DNA of 64,000 nucleotides. It comes from Jiangella mangrovi (GTDB taxonomy: Bacteria; Actinomycetota; Actinomycetes; Jiangellales; Jiangellaceae). The stretch covers positions 5,456,037 to 5,520,036 of the forward strand of contig NZ_JACHMM010000001.1 of assembly GCF_014204975.1 (NCBI RefSeq), read 5' to 3'. A model generated the notes under the pieces. It worked only from the letters and a program-made list of their open reading frames with translations, ran no database searches and was not told where the DNA came from. Below, one piece after another: positions 28,194 through 35,626 of the stretch. Position numbers and translations under genes: made by a program. Position 1 is the stretch's first letter. Every line of letters begins with the position of its first letter.

Positions 28194-29855
28194 TCATGTC
28201 AGCGCCACCGCGATGGGAGCGAGCGCGAGCGCCGGGAAGAACGTCAGCCCGGCGACGATGACCACCGTCGCGGAGTGCAGCCCGACGAACAGCGGCCGGT
28301 GCGTCGGCAGGGTGCCGGCCGTGACCGGGGTCGGCGTCTGGCGGGCCAGCGAGCCGGCCAGCGCGAGCACCAGCACGATCGGGACGAACCGGCCGATGAG
28401 CATGGCCAGCCCGAGGGCGGTGTTGTAGTACGGCACGTTGGCCGACAGCCCCGCGAAGGCGCTGCCGTTGTTGTTGGCGCCCGACGCGAACGCGTACAGG
28501 ATCTCGGACAGGCCCTGCGGTCCGTCGCTCAGCAGCGAGGCACGGGTGGAGTCGAACGACGCCGCGATGGCCGCGCCGATGAGCAGCGCGAACGGCATCG
28601 CGAGGATGTTCAGCGCGACGAGCGTGATCTCGTACCGGCCGATCTTCTTGCCCAGGTACTCCGGCGTGCGCCCGACCATCAGGCCGGCCAGGAAGACGGC
28701 GAGGATGGCCAGGACGACCATGCCGTAGAGGCCGGTGCCCACGCCGCCGGGCGAGACCTCGCCCAGCATCATGTTGAGCATGACCATGCCGCCGCCGGCG
28801 CCGGTGTAGCTGGCGTGCATCGAGTTGACGGCGCCGGTGGACGTCCCCGTCGTCGAGTTCGCGAACAGCGCGGACGCCCAGACGTCGAACCGGACCTCCT
28901 TGCCCTCGACGGATGCGCCGACCGCCTGCGGCACGGTGCCGGGGTGGTTGACTTCGGCGGCGGTGACGGCGACCAGCGCGCCGCCCCACAGCACGGCCAT
29001 GGCGGCGAGAACCGCGTAGCCCTGCCGCTTGTCCTTCACCAGGACCCCGTAGGTGCGGGTGAGCGAGACCGGGATCACCAGCAGCAGGAAGATCTCGATC
29101 AGGTTGGTGAACGCGTTCGGGTTCTCGAACGGGTGCGACGAGTTGGCGTTGAAGAAGCCGCCGCCGTTGGTGCCCAGTTCCTTGATGACCTCCTGCGAGG
29201 CCACCGGGCCGCCGACGATCGACTGCGTGGCGCCGCTCAGCGTGCTGATCTCCTCGGGCGAGGAGAAGTTCTGGATCACGCCACCCGCGACCAGCACGAG
29301 CGCGAACACGAACGCGATCGGCAGCAGGATGCGGATGACCGCTCGGGTGAGGTCGACCCAGAAGTTGCCCAGCCGGTCGGTGCCCCTACGGGTCAGGCCG
29401 CGGATCAGCGCGATGGCGATGGTCAGGCCGACGGCCGCGGAGACGAAGTTCTGGACGGCGAGGCCGGCCATCTGCGCGGTGTGCCCCAGCGTCGACTCAC
29501 CGGCGTAGGACTGCCAGTTCGTGTTCGTGGTGAACGAGGTCGCGGTGTTGAACGCCAGGTCCGGCGTCAGGCCCGTGAAGCCGAGCGACATCGGCAGCCG
29601 GTCCTGCAGCCGCAGCATCGCGTAGAGGAACAGGACCGACGCCGCGGAGAAGCCGAGCACCGAGAGCAGGTAGGTGCTCCAGCGCTGGTCGGCCTCCGGG
29701 TCGACCCGGGCGACGCGGTAGAAGGCGCGCTCGGCGGCGAGGTGCCTCGTCGAGGTGAACACGCGCGCCATGTAGTCGCCCAGGGGCTTCCACACGACAG
29801 CCAGCAGGACGAGGAGAAGGAGGATCTGCAGCAGGCCCGCTGCGGTGGCACTCAT
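28194..29855 (-). CDS. kdpA: Potassium-transporting ATPase subunit A
   Basis: 553 aa, about ten to twelve membrane segments, with the four K+-channel-like selectivity regions recognisable, including [12 protein letters not shown] (near residue 110) and [16 protein letters not shown] (near 230). It forms the K+ pathway of the KdpFABC pump. ATG shares one base with the kdpF stop (TGATG). Confidence 0.97.
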   Translation of the reverse strand: MSATAAGLLQILLLLVLLAVVWKPLGDYMARVFTSTRHLAAERAFYRVARVDPEADQRWSTYLLSVLGFSAASVLFLYAMLRLQDRLPMSLGFTGLTPDLAFNTATSFTTNTNWQSYAGESTLGHTAQMAGLAVQNFVSAAVGLTIAIALIRGLTRRGTDRLGNFWVDLTRAVIRILLPIAFVFALVLVAGGVIQNFSSPEEISTLSGATQSIVGGPVASQEVIKELGTNGGGFFNANSSHPFENPNAFTNLIEIFLLLVIPVSLTRTYGVLVKDKRQGYAVLAAMAVLWGGALVAVTAAEVNHPGTVPQAVGASVEGKEVRFDVWASALFANSTTGTSTGAVNSMHASYTGAGGGMVMLNMMLGEVSPGGVGTGLYGMVVLAILAVFLAGLMVGRTPEYLGKKIGRYEITLVALNILAMPFALLIGAAIAASFDSTRASLLSDGPQGLSEILYAFASGANNNGSAFAGLSANVPYYNTALGLAMLIGRFVPIVLVLALAGSLARQTPTPVTAGTLPTHRPLFVGLHSATVVIVAGLTFFPALALAPIAVALT

Positions 29856-29944
29856 CAGAAGCGCTCCGGGAAGAGCAGGGCGGCCAGCAGATAGCCGACG
29901 AGCAGCACGGCCACGATCAGGCCGACGACGTTCTCAGCGGTCAC
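29855..29944 (-). CDS. kdpF: KdpF small membrane subunit
   Basis: 29 aa: a single hydrophobic helix, with [21 protein letters not shown] followed by FPERF, the standard KdpF composition and length. It stabilises the KdpABC complex in the membrane. GTG start overlaps the preceding small gene by 4 bp (GTGA), and its stop runs into the kdpA start. Confidence 0.92.
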   Translation of the reverse strand: MTAENVVGLIVAVLLVGYLLAALLFPERF

Positions 29945-30075
29945 CGTTCGGCCTCCGCGTGAGTGGCGTCGGCGTCAGAGCCGTAGCGCCGTCCGAGCCG
30001 GTCCGCGCCCGCCGCGAGGAGCGCCATCGCGATGAAGAAGACCACCGTGAGGGCGATGTAGGCGACGTCTTGCAT
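29941..30075 (-). CDS. Small membrane protein at the head of the kdp operon
   Basis: 44 aa. One hydrophobic helix (DVAYIALTVVFFIAMALLAAG) is followed by a charged, basic then acidic tail. ATG at 30075 has AGGGG before it, and its stop overlaps kdpF, so it is translated with the Kdp genes. Similar tiny genes are known ahead of kdpF in other actinomycetes, with no established role. It could be an extra pump subunit or a regulatory peptide (inference). Confidence 0.75.
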   Translation of the reverse strand: MQDVAYIALTVVFFIAMALLAAGADRLGRRYGSDADATHAEAER

Positions 30076-30097
30076 GAACACCCCTGAGGGAAGCCCA

Positions 30098-30116
30098 GGC
30101 CCCGCCTATCGGGGCC
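30098..30116 (-). promoter_or_regulatory. Hairpin in kdp leader
   Basis: GGCCCCG and CGGGGCC with a five-base loop, 22 bp upstream of the first kdp-operon ATG. It would fold in the kdp transcript leader if transcription starts further upstream. Confidence 0.4.
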
Positions 30117-30141
30117 AGCGTAGGTAGACAACCACCTGAAA

Positions 30142-30159
30142 GGCCTGGTCATGGCCTGG
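30142..30159. promoter_or_regulatory. Direct repeats upstream of kdp, possible KdpE site
   Basis: GGCCTGG occurs at 30142-30148 and 30153-30159, 11 bases apart start to start, one turn of the helix, as expected for a dimeric OmpR-family regulator. The pair lies about 70 bp upstream of the operon start. Assignment to KdpE is inference. Confidence 0.4.
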
Positions 30160-30229
30160 TTAACGCCCTCTTAGCAGCTTCGGGCGGCCGTCTTGACACC
30201 CCGTTAGCGCGGCCGGCTCGCGGACCGGG

Positions 30230-30247
30230 GGTGGGGACAGCCCCACC
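30230..30247. promoter_or_regulatory. 18-bp palindromic operator, site 1
   Basis: GGTGGGGACAGCCCCACC, perfect palindromic arms around ACAG. It is 57 bp before the GTG of the membrane-protein gene at 30305. The same motif with one base changed lies exactly 57 bp before the first histidine-kinase ATG (31198-31215). It can also form a 10-bp hairpin (30227-30250). Confidence 0.6.
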
Positions 30248-30304
30248 CCCGATGGTGGAGCGGGCCTGGCTGTGCCGGCGGCCCGCGGCGGACAGGCTGG
30301 GAGC

Positions 30305-31276
30305 GTGCCCTCCACCGCCCCACCGGCCCGGTTCGCCACGGTGCTCGGCCTGGCCGCGGTGGCGCTCGTCGTCGCCCTGCACTGGGTGCTGCCGGTGACC
30401 GATCCGGGGACCGGCCGGGTGACGACGGCGCCGGCTGCGGCGGTCGTGCTCGCGGCGCCGCTCGCCCTGCTCGCGGCCGGCATCGCGGGGGTGGGCGGGG
30501 TGGCGGCGCTGGCCCGGCCGGCGCTGCCGTTCGCCGTCGTCGCGGTCCCGCTGATCGACGGCGCGGCCCGGCTGCTGTGGCTGCCGGTCGCGCTGCTGCT
30601 GGGCGAGCTGGCCCGGGGCACCCTGCTGCGGCTGCACCTGCGCTGGCGCGGAGCGGAACTGGTGGCGACGGCGGCAGCTGCGGTCCTGTTCGACGCGGCC
30701 GGGTGGTGGGTCGCGACGGTGGCGGCCTGCTGGCTCGCGGCGTACCAGAGCGGGCTGCTCGTCCGGGCCGGCACGGTGGACCGGTTGCGGCCGGTGCACG
30801 GGCTGGCGGTGGCGGCGGCCGGCGCGACGGTGGCAGCCTGCGGCCTCGTGCTGGCGGCGCTGGGGCCCGGCCCCGCGGGACCGCAGCCGACGCCGTCGGC
30901 CCCCGTCCTGCTCGGGTTCGTCGCCGCGCAGCTCGGGCTGGCGCTGGCGGCCCGGCCGCTCATCGACCGCTGGACCGCCGGCGCCCCCGTCGCCGGCGGT
31001 CTGGCCTGGCTCGCGCCGCGGCTGGCCACCGTCTACCTGTGGCACCTCCCCGCGGTCGCGCTGGTCGCCGTCGTCACCGTCAGAGTGGCCGGGTACACGC
31101 CCCCGGCCGGGTTCGGGCCGCAGTGGCGTTCGGACCTGCCGTGGTGGCTGCTCAGCGCGGCCGTCGCGCTCGTCGCGGCGGTCCGCCTCATCGGCCGGGT
31201 GGGGACAGCCCTACCTCGCACTCACGGGCTGACCGGCTCGTCTACCCTGCAATCACACGGAAGGCTGGAGGCATGA
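30305..31276 (+). CDS. Multi-spanning membrane protein, possibly acyltransferase-3-like
   Basis: 323 aa, nearly all hydrophobic, about nine or ten membrane segments. The stretch LATVYLWHLPAVALVAVVTV (near residues 240-260) resembles the late helices of acyltransferase-3 proteins, but the catalytic N-terminal His/Arg motifs of that family are not evident. GTG at 30305 was chosen because the text before it (AGGCTGGGAGC) parallels that before the kinase gene and gives identical spacing from the palindrome. The stop overlaps the first kinase gene by 4 bp, so the three genes form one operon. Confidence 0.55.
   Translation: MPSTAPPARFATVLGLAAVALVVALHWVLPVTDPGTGRVTTAPAAAVVLAAPLALLAAGIAGVGGVAALARPALPFAVVAVPLIDGAARLLWLPVALLLGELARGTLLRLHLRWRGAELVATAAAAVLFDAAGWWVATVAACWLAAYQSGLLVRAGTVDRLRPVHGLAVAAAGATVAACGLVLAALGPGPAGPQPTPSAPVLLGFVAAQLGLALAARPLIDRWTAGAPVAGGLAWLAPRLATVYLWHLPAVALVAVVTVRVAGYTPPAGFGPQWRSDLPWWLLSAAVALVAAVRLIGRVGTALPRTHGLTGSSTLQSHGRLEA
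31198..31215. promoter_or_regulatory. 18-bp palindromic operator, site 2
   Basis: GGTGGGGACAGCCCTACC within the end of the membrane-protein gene, 57 bp before the first kinase start. It differs from site 1 at one base. A TACCCT that could serve as a -10 lies at 31243-31248. It suggests an internal promoter controlled by the same regulator as site 1. Confidence 0.6.
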
Positions 31277-32574
31277 ACACGCAGATCACCGACCGGCCGA
31301 GCGCCGGCTGGCGGCAGGTCCCCCGCGACCTCGCGTACCTGCTGCCCGGACTGCCCATCGCCATCGCCTCGTTCACGATCATGGTGACCGGGTTCTCCCT
31401 CGGCGCCGGGCTGTTCGTCCTCGCGTTCCTCGGCCTCGTCGTGTGGATCGCCATGCTGGGCATCGCCCGCGGGTTCGCCGTCGCCGAGCGTGCGCGTGTC
31501 GCCGTCATGGAAGACCGCCCCGTCGGTCCCGCCTACCACCGTCCGGCCTCCGGCAAGGGCCTGGGCCGGCTCTTCAGCTACCTGCGCGACCCGCTCGCCT
31601 GGCGCGAGTGGGGCTTCGGCATCCTCATCCTGCCGATCCGCTGCTTCACCTGGTCCATGACCATCGCGTGGACGGCGGGCGCGTTCGGCGGCGTCACGTA
31701 CGCCCTGTGGGAGTGGGCCCTGCCGCGCGGCGACGAAGCCGAGAACCAGACCCTGGCCGAGCTGATCGGCCTCGGCGAGGGCCGGCTCCCCGACGTCCTC
31801 CTCAACACCGCCTTCGGCGTCGTCCTCCTCGCCACGCTCCCCTACGTGCTGCGGGCGATGGCGGTGACGGAGTCGTCGCTGGTCTGGGGCATGCTGACGA
31901 ACGAGAACGCCGCTCTGCGGGCGCGGGCCGACGAGCTCAGCCGCAGCCGGCAGGCCGTCGTGCAGGCCGAGGCCGACACCCTGCGCCGGGTCGAGCGCGA
32001 CATCCACGACGGGCCGCAGCAGCGCCTCGTCCGGCTCAGCATGGACCTCGAGTCGGCGCAGCGCCGCTTCGACGACGACCCGAGCGCGGCCCGGCCGCTG
32101 CTCGAGGGCGCCGTCACGCAGACCAAGGAGGCGCTGGCCGAGCTGCGCGCCGTCTCCCGCGGCATCGCCCCGCCCATCCTCACCGACCGCGGGCTGCCGG
32201 CAGCGCTGGCGGCGGCGACGGCCCGCTGCCCGGTGCCGACCACGCTGGACGTGGGTGCGGACCTGGCCGAGCGGCTGCCGTCGGCCATCGAGAACGCCGC
32301 CTACTTCGTCGTCACCGAGTCGCTGACCAACGTGGCCAAGCACTCCGACGCGTCGTCCTGCGCGGTGTCCGTGGTGCGGGTCGGCGACGTCCTGCACGTC
32401 CAGGTCGCCGACGACGGCCGCGGCGGCGCGCACCTGGGCAAGGGCCACGGGCTGGCCGGCCTGGCCGACCGGCTCGCCGGTGTCGACGGGCGGCTCGACG
32501 TGGCCAGCCCGCCCGCCGGTGGCACCGTCGTCACCGCCGAACTGCCCATCCCGGCCGCGAGCACCGCGCGATGA
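31273..32574 (+). CDS. Sensor histidine kinase, copy 1 (putative-sensor + HisKA_3)
   Basis: 433 aa. An N-terminal four-helix putative-sensor region (about residues 20-200: two helices, a soluble hairpin, two helices) is followed by a HisKA_3 dimerisation helix with phospho-acceptor H245 in DIHDGPQQRL and an ATPase domain (DDGRGG and GHGLAGLADR). This is the NarL/LiaS-type kinase architecture. It begins within the stop of the membrane-protein gene and ends within the start of copy 2. No response regulator is encoded on either side. Confidence 0.9.
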   Translation: MNTQITDRPSAGWRQVPRDLAYLLPGLPIAIASFTIMVTGFSLGAGLFVLAFLGLVVWIAMLGIARGFAVAERARVAVMEDRPVGPAYHRPASGKGLGRLFSYLRDPLAWREWGFGILILPIRCFTWSMTIAWTAGAFGGVTYALWEWALPRGDEAENQTLAELIGLGEGRLPDVLLNTAFGVVLLATLPYVLRAMAVTESSLVWGMLTNENAALRARADELSRSRQAVVQAEADTLRRVERDIHDGPQQRLVRLSMDLESAQRRFDDDPSAARPLLEGAVTQTKEALAELRAVSRGIAPPILTDRGLPAALAAATARCPVPTTLDVGADLAERLPSAIENAAYFVVTESLTNVAKHSDASSCAVSVVRVGDVLHVQVADDGRGGAHLGKGHGLAGLADRLAGVDGRLDVASPPAGGTVVTAELPIPAASTAR

Positions 32575-33776
32575 GCGACGAGGCGACCCGGCCGCGGGTG
32601 ACCTGGCGCCAGATCGGCCGCGACCTCGGCTATCTCGTGCCGGGCATGCCCATTGCGGTGTTCTCCTTCGCGCTGATGATCACCGGGTTCTTCCTGGGCG
32701 TCGGGCTGATCGTGCTGGCGTTCGTCGGGCTGATCATCCTGGCCGCGACGCTGCTCACCGGCCGCTGGTTCGCCCGGGTCGAGCGGGGCCGGGTCGGCCT
32801 CATGGAACGGCGCTCCGTGGGGCCGGTGTACTACCAGCCGCCCCGCGAGCGAGGACTGTCGCGCGTGCTCGAGATCCTGCGCGACCGGCAGACCTGGCGC
32901 GACTGGCTGTACAACGTGCTGATCCTCCCGGTCCGGGTGTTCACCTGGTCGGTGACGATCATCTGGCTCGGTTTCGCGATCGGGCTGTCGCCGCTGATCC
33001 TGCTGTCCTGGGCCATCGCCGGCGGCGGCGGGTTCCGCGGACTGCCGCTGGCCATGGCGCACATCCTGCGCGGGGTCGCCGCCCTGGAGTCGTCGCTGGC
33101 GTGGGGGCTGCTGACCAACGAGACCGCCGCCCTGCGCGCCCGCACCGAGGAGCTGAGCCGCAGCCGCCAGTCCGTCGTCGCCGCCGAGGCCGAGATGCTC
33201 CGCCGCGTCGAGCGCGACATCCACGACGGCCCGCAGCAGCGTCTGGTTCGGCTCACGATGGACCTCGAGTCCGCCCAGCGCCGCTTCGACGACGACCCGC
33301 AGGCCGCCCGGCCCCTGGTCGAGGAGGCCGTGCTGCAGACCAAGGAGGCCCTGGCCGAGCTGCGCGCGGTGTCGCGCGGCATCGCACCTCCCATCTTGAC
33401 GGACCGTGGGCTGCCGGCCGCGTTGGCTGCGGCGACGGCGCGCTGCCCCGTCCCGACGACCCTGGACGTCGACCTGCTCGACGGCGAGCGGCTGCCGGCG
33501 GCGGTCGAGAACGCGGCATACTTCGTGGTGACGGAGTCGCTGACGAACGTGGCCAAGCACTCCGACGCATCGTCGTGCGCGGTGTCCGTGCTGCGGGTCG
33601 AGGACGTCCTGCACGTCCAGGTGACGGACGACGGCCGGGGTGGGGCTCACCTCGGCAAGGGCCACGGCTTGGCCGGCCTGGCTGACCGGTTGGCCGGTGT
33701 CGACGGCCGGTTGGATGTCGCCTCGCCCCCCGGAGCCGGGACGACGGTGTCCGCTTCGTTGCCGCTGGTGGACTGA
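32571..33776 (+). CDS. Sensor histidine kinase, copy 2 (putative-sensor + HisKA_3)
   Basis: 401 aa, tandem paralogue of copy 1, with phospho-acceptor H218 in the identical DIHDGPQQRL box. From the coiled linker (RTEELSRSRQSVV) to the end the two proteins are almost the same, including the invariant SRGIAPPILTDRGLPAALA stretch, while the membrane sensor halves differ much more. The pattern suggests two inputs feeding one partner regulator, or gene conversion of the catalytic half. ATGA overlap with copy 1. The dispersed repeat copy 2 begins 17 bp after the stop. Confidence 0.9.
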   Translation: MSDEATRPRVTWRQIGRDLGYLVPGMPIAVFSFALMITGFFLGVGLIVLAFVGLIILAATLLTGRWFARVERGRVGLMERRSVGPVYYQPPRERGLSRVLEILRDRQTWRDWLYNVLILPVRVFTWSVTIIWLGFAIGLSPLILLSWAIAGGGGFRGLPLAMAHILRGVAALESSLAWGLLTNETAALRARTEELSRSRQSVVAAEAEMLRRVERDIHDGPQQRLVRLTMDLESAQRRFDDDPQAARPLVEEAVLQTKEALAELRAVSRGIAPPILTDRGLPAALAAATARCPVPTTLDVDLLDGERLPAAVENAAYFVVTESLTNVAKHSDASSCAVSVLRVEDVLHVQVTDDGRGGAHLGKGHGLAGLADRLAGVDGRLDVASPPGAGTTVSASLPLVD

Positions 33777-33804
33777 GGTTCTGCCGGGGGTTCGAGGTGG
33801 GCGA

Positions 33805-33851
33805 CCCGTCCCCCTGCTGCCCAGTCTCTTGGCAGCTATCAGGGGGACGGG
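33805..33851. repeat. Terminal hairpin module, short form
   Basis: Arms CCCGTCCCCCTG (33805-33816) and CAGGGGGACGGG (33840-33851), with inner CTGCC/GGCAG pairing and a small loop. It equals the long module of copy 1 with its central ~100 bp missing. Confidence 0.65.
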
Positions 33852-33930
33852 GAGACCCTGGGCACGCCTCGCCGTCATCTTGCGGTGCGCGAGGCTGTGG
33901 ACACCGATGATCATCAAGGATCCGCTACAT

Positions 33931-33992
33931 CACCGGGCTTACCCGAGCCTCAACACGATTGCAGGCGTGTCGAGGCTCGGGCAAGCCTGGTG
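33931..33992 (-). other. Central 26-bp stem-loop of repeat copy 2
   Basis: Bases 33931-33956 pair with 33967-33992 around the same 10-base loop GATTGCAGGC as copy 1. Non-Watson-Crick positions are one G-T and two A-C; the A-C pairs are U-G in minus-strand RNA. At the eighth pair copy 1 has A-T (22079/22126) and copy 2 has C-G (33938/33985), a two-sided change that keeps pairing. Confidence 0.6.
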
Positions 33993-34046
33993 GGCGGCCC
34001 AGAAAACGCCCGAGATCCCACCACGTGGACGGCCACGAGCCGTCGA

Positions 34047-34084
34047 GGGCGGGTTACTACCGCCAGAGCAGCAGTAACCCGCCC
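34047..34084. other. 12-bp hairpin unique to repeat copy 2
   Basis: GGGCGGGTTACT (34047-34058) and AGTAACCCGCCC (34073-34084) enclose 14 bases. A further GGAGGGA/TCCCTCC pair encloses the palindrome CGCTATAGCG at 34113-34122. These parts have no counterpart in copy 1. Confidence 0.6.
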
Positions 34085-34205
34085 ACGACGCCCGTCAGGA
34101 GGGAGTTCTCCCCGCTATAGCGAGGAAAAGTCCCTCCCGACGCCGTCAAAAGGGCCGACCTCAATGGCGACCGAGCCAGCGAGCCACCACCCACCCGTCG
34201 CCAGA

Positions 34206-34343
34206 CTCCCCCCGTCCCCCTGATAGCTGCCAGGTTGTTGGCCGCGGGGACCCGGGTCAAGCGGTCCCCCCGCGCGAAGCGCCATCGGTCCGCTTGAGGC
34301 GGGTGCACGCGGCTAAGACACTGGGCAGCAGGGGGACGGGGGG
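34206..34343. repeat. Terminal hairpin module, inverted, right end of copy 2
   Basis: Perfect 15-base arms CCCCCCGTCCCCCTG (34206-34220) and CAGGGGGACGGGGGG (34329-34343). Read on the minus strand it matches the long module of copy 1, including the GTCTTAGCCGCG stretch and the TCAAGC...GCTTGACCC blocks. Confidence 0.7.
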
Positions 34344-34352
34344 AACCCCACC

Positions 34353-35525
34353 TCAGGGCGCGGCAGCGTCCGGCGCGGCCGCCGGCTCGATGGCCAACAC
34401 CACGGGCAGGGCGGGCAGCGCCGGCAGATGCGGGTGCGGCATACGCGCCGTACGCCGACGAGCCCGAGCCGCGGCCAGCAGCCGGACGCACACCCAGGCC
34501 GCCGCCATCAGCGCCGCAGCGGCGACCGGGGCGATGAGGATGACGGCGCGGAAGAGGAACACCGTCGGGAGGGCTTCGCCGAGGCTGGCGCCGGCCAGCA
34601 TCAGGGTCCCGATGAGGGCGGTCTCGGCCGAGCCGATGCCGGCGGGGGTGGGGGTGGCGGCCGACAGGGCGGTGCCGGCGAGGTAGGCCGCCATGGCCAC
34701 GCCGATGCTGATGGGGACGCCGAAGCCGACGGCGGCGAGGGCGAAGCCGGTCGCGAGGCAGGTGGCGGCAGCCAGCTGGGCGGTCAAGGCGGCGAGCGCC
34801 AGGACCGGCCGGGCGCGGACCGAGGCGAGTACGTCGCGCGACGTCAGCACCAGCCGGCGCCACTTCGACGGCGGCGCCACCACGGCGGGCAGCGACGAAG
34901 CAACCGGAGCCGTCCGGACCGCCGGGTGAGCACCGAACCGCGCCAGTCCCCCAACCGAACGGGCCGCGCGACGACGGGACAGCCAGCCGGCCAGCAGCTT
35001 CACCGCGACGACGATCACCGCGGCCACCGCGAGCACTGTCAGCAGGCCGCTCCAGCCCTCGCGCAGCCAGGCGACCCCCAGCAGCAGTCCGCCCGCGTGG
35101 GCGAGTCCGCCGGCCACGGCCCACAGCGCGATGACCCCGGCGGCAGCCGTGTTGGAGGCGCCGCCGCGGTGCAGGGCCGCCGCGAAGACGCCGGCCGCGC
35201 CGACCCCCGCCGGCACGATGCGGTTGGCGACGGTGCCGCCGACGTGAGCGGTCGCCGTCTCGGTCCACGAGAGGTAGCCGGTGCAGATGGCCCGCTTGCC
35301 GGTGATGGCCGCGATCGTCGCGAGCACCCAGAACAGCGCCACGATGAACGGCACGGTGGGGTTGCTGCGCATCGCCGTCGCCAGGTTCGGCAGCGCCGCG
35401 GGCACGACGACCAGCCCGACGGCGACGAGGCCGGCGATGACTGCCAGCAGACCGACGACCCGGCGAGTGCTGCCGAAAAACGCACTCCGCCGGGCCTTCG
35501 TGGTGGTCTGCTCGTCGATCGCCAC
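34353..35525 (-). CDS. UPF0104/LPG-synthase-TM family membrane protein
   Basis: 390 aa, about eight membrane segments, with the family landmarks NRIVPAGVGAAGVFAAALH (near residue 100) and STPTPAGIGSAETALIG-like text, seen here as AATPTPAGIGSAETALIG (near 300). Members include flippase-like proteins and the membrane half of lysyl-phosphatidylglycerol synthases; the soluble aminoacyl-transferase half is absent. GTG at 35525 gives a short cytoplasmic N-terminus and has only a weak AGG before it. The stop lies at the edge of the dispersed repeat, so the C-terminal tail (Pro/Ala-rich) may have been altered by the insertion. Confidence 0.75.
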   Translation of the reverse strand: MAIDEQTTTKARRSAFFGSTRRVVGLLAVIAGLVAVGLVVVPAALPNLATAMRSNPTVPFIVALFWVLATIAAITGKRAICTGYLSWTETATAHVGGTVANRIVPAGVGAAGVFAAALHRGGASNTAAAGVIALWAVAGGLAHAGGLLLGVAWLREGWSGLLTVLAVAAVIVVAVKLLAGWLSRRRAARSVGGLARFGAHPAVRTAPVASSLPAVVAPPSKWRRLVLTSRDVLASVRARPVLALAALTAQLAAATCLATGFALAAVGFGVPISIGVAMAAYLAGTALSAATPTPAGIGSAETALIGTLMLAGASLGEALPTVFLFRAVILIAPVAAAALMAAAWVCVRLLAAARARRRTARMPHPHLPALPALPVVLAIEPAAAPDAAAP

Positions 35526-35626
35526 ACACCTATGGTGACCGACCGAAACGACCTGAGTCTGTAGTAGAGGCGTACAACTGGCGTCGAAACGCCCTCTCAC
35601 CTGGGCTGTTGACGCGAAAAATTTCC

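Larger units (their letters stand above)
33794..34354. repeat. Dispersed structured repeat, copy 2
   Basis: About 560 bp filling the gap between the convergent ends of the kinase gene and the UPF0104 gene. Its ends are inverted repeats: GAGGTGGG plus CCCGTCCCCCTGCTGCCCAGT on the left, and the complement of the same blocks on the right, finishing at CCCCACCTC. The UPF0104 stop codon lies at the right edge. Internally it shares most blocks with copy 1 and adds two further hairpins. No transposase-like frame is present. Confidence 0.85.

Noticed and set aside
28156-28197. ATG at 28197 as the kdpB start, giving an ATGA overlap with kdpA
   Set aside because: The 14 codons it would add use AT-rich third positions unlike the rest of the window, and a strong AAAGGAAAG precedes the GTG at 28155.
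33794-34354. Insertion sequence
   Set aside because: Inverted ends are present but no transposase frame and no clear target duplication; kept as a non-coding structured repeat.
35526-35626. Promoter between the sortase-like gene and the UPF0104 gene
   Set aside because: A TTGTAC and several T-rich stretches exist, but no pair with acceptable spacing could be settled; nothing else is visible in this gap.
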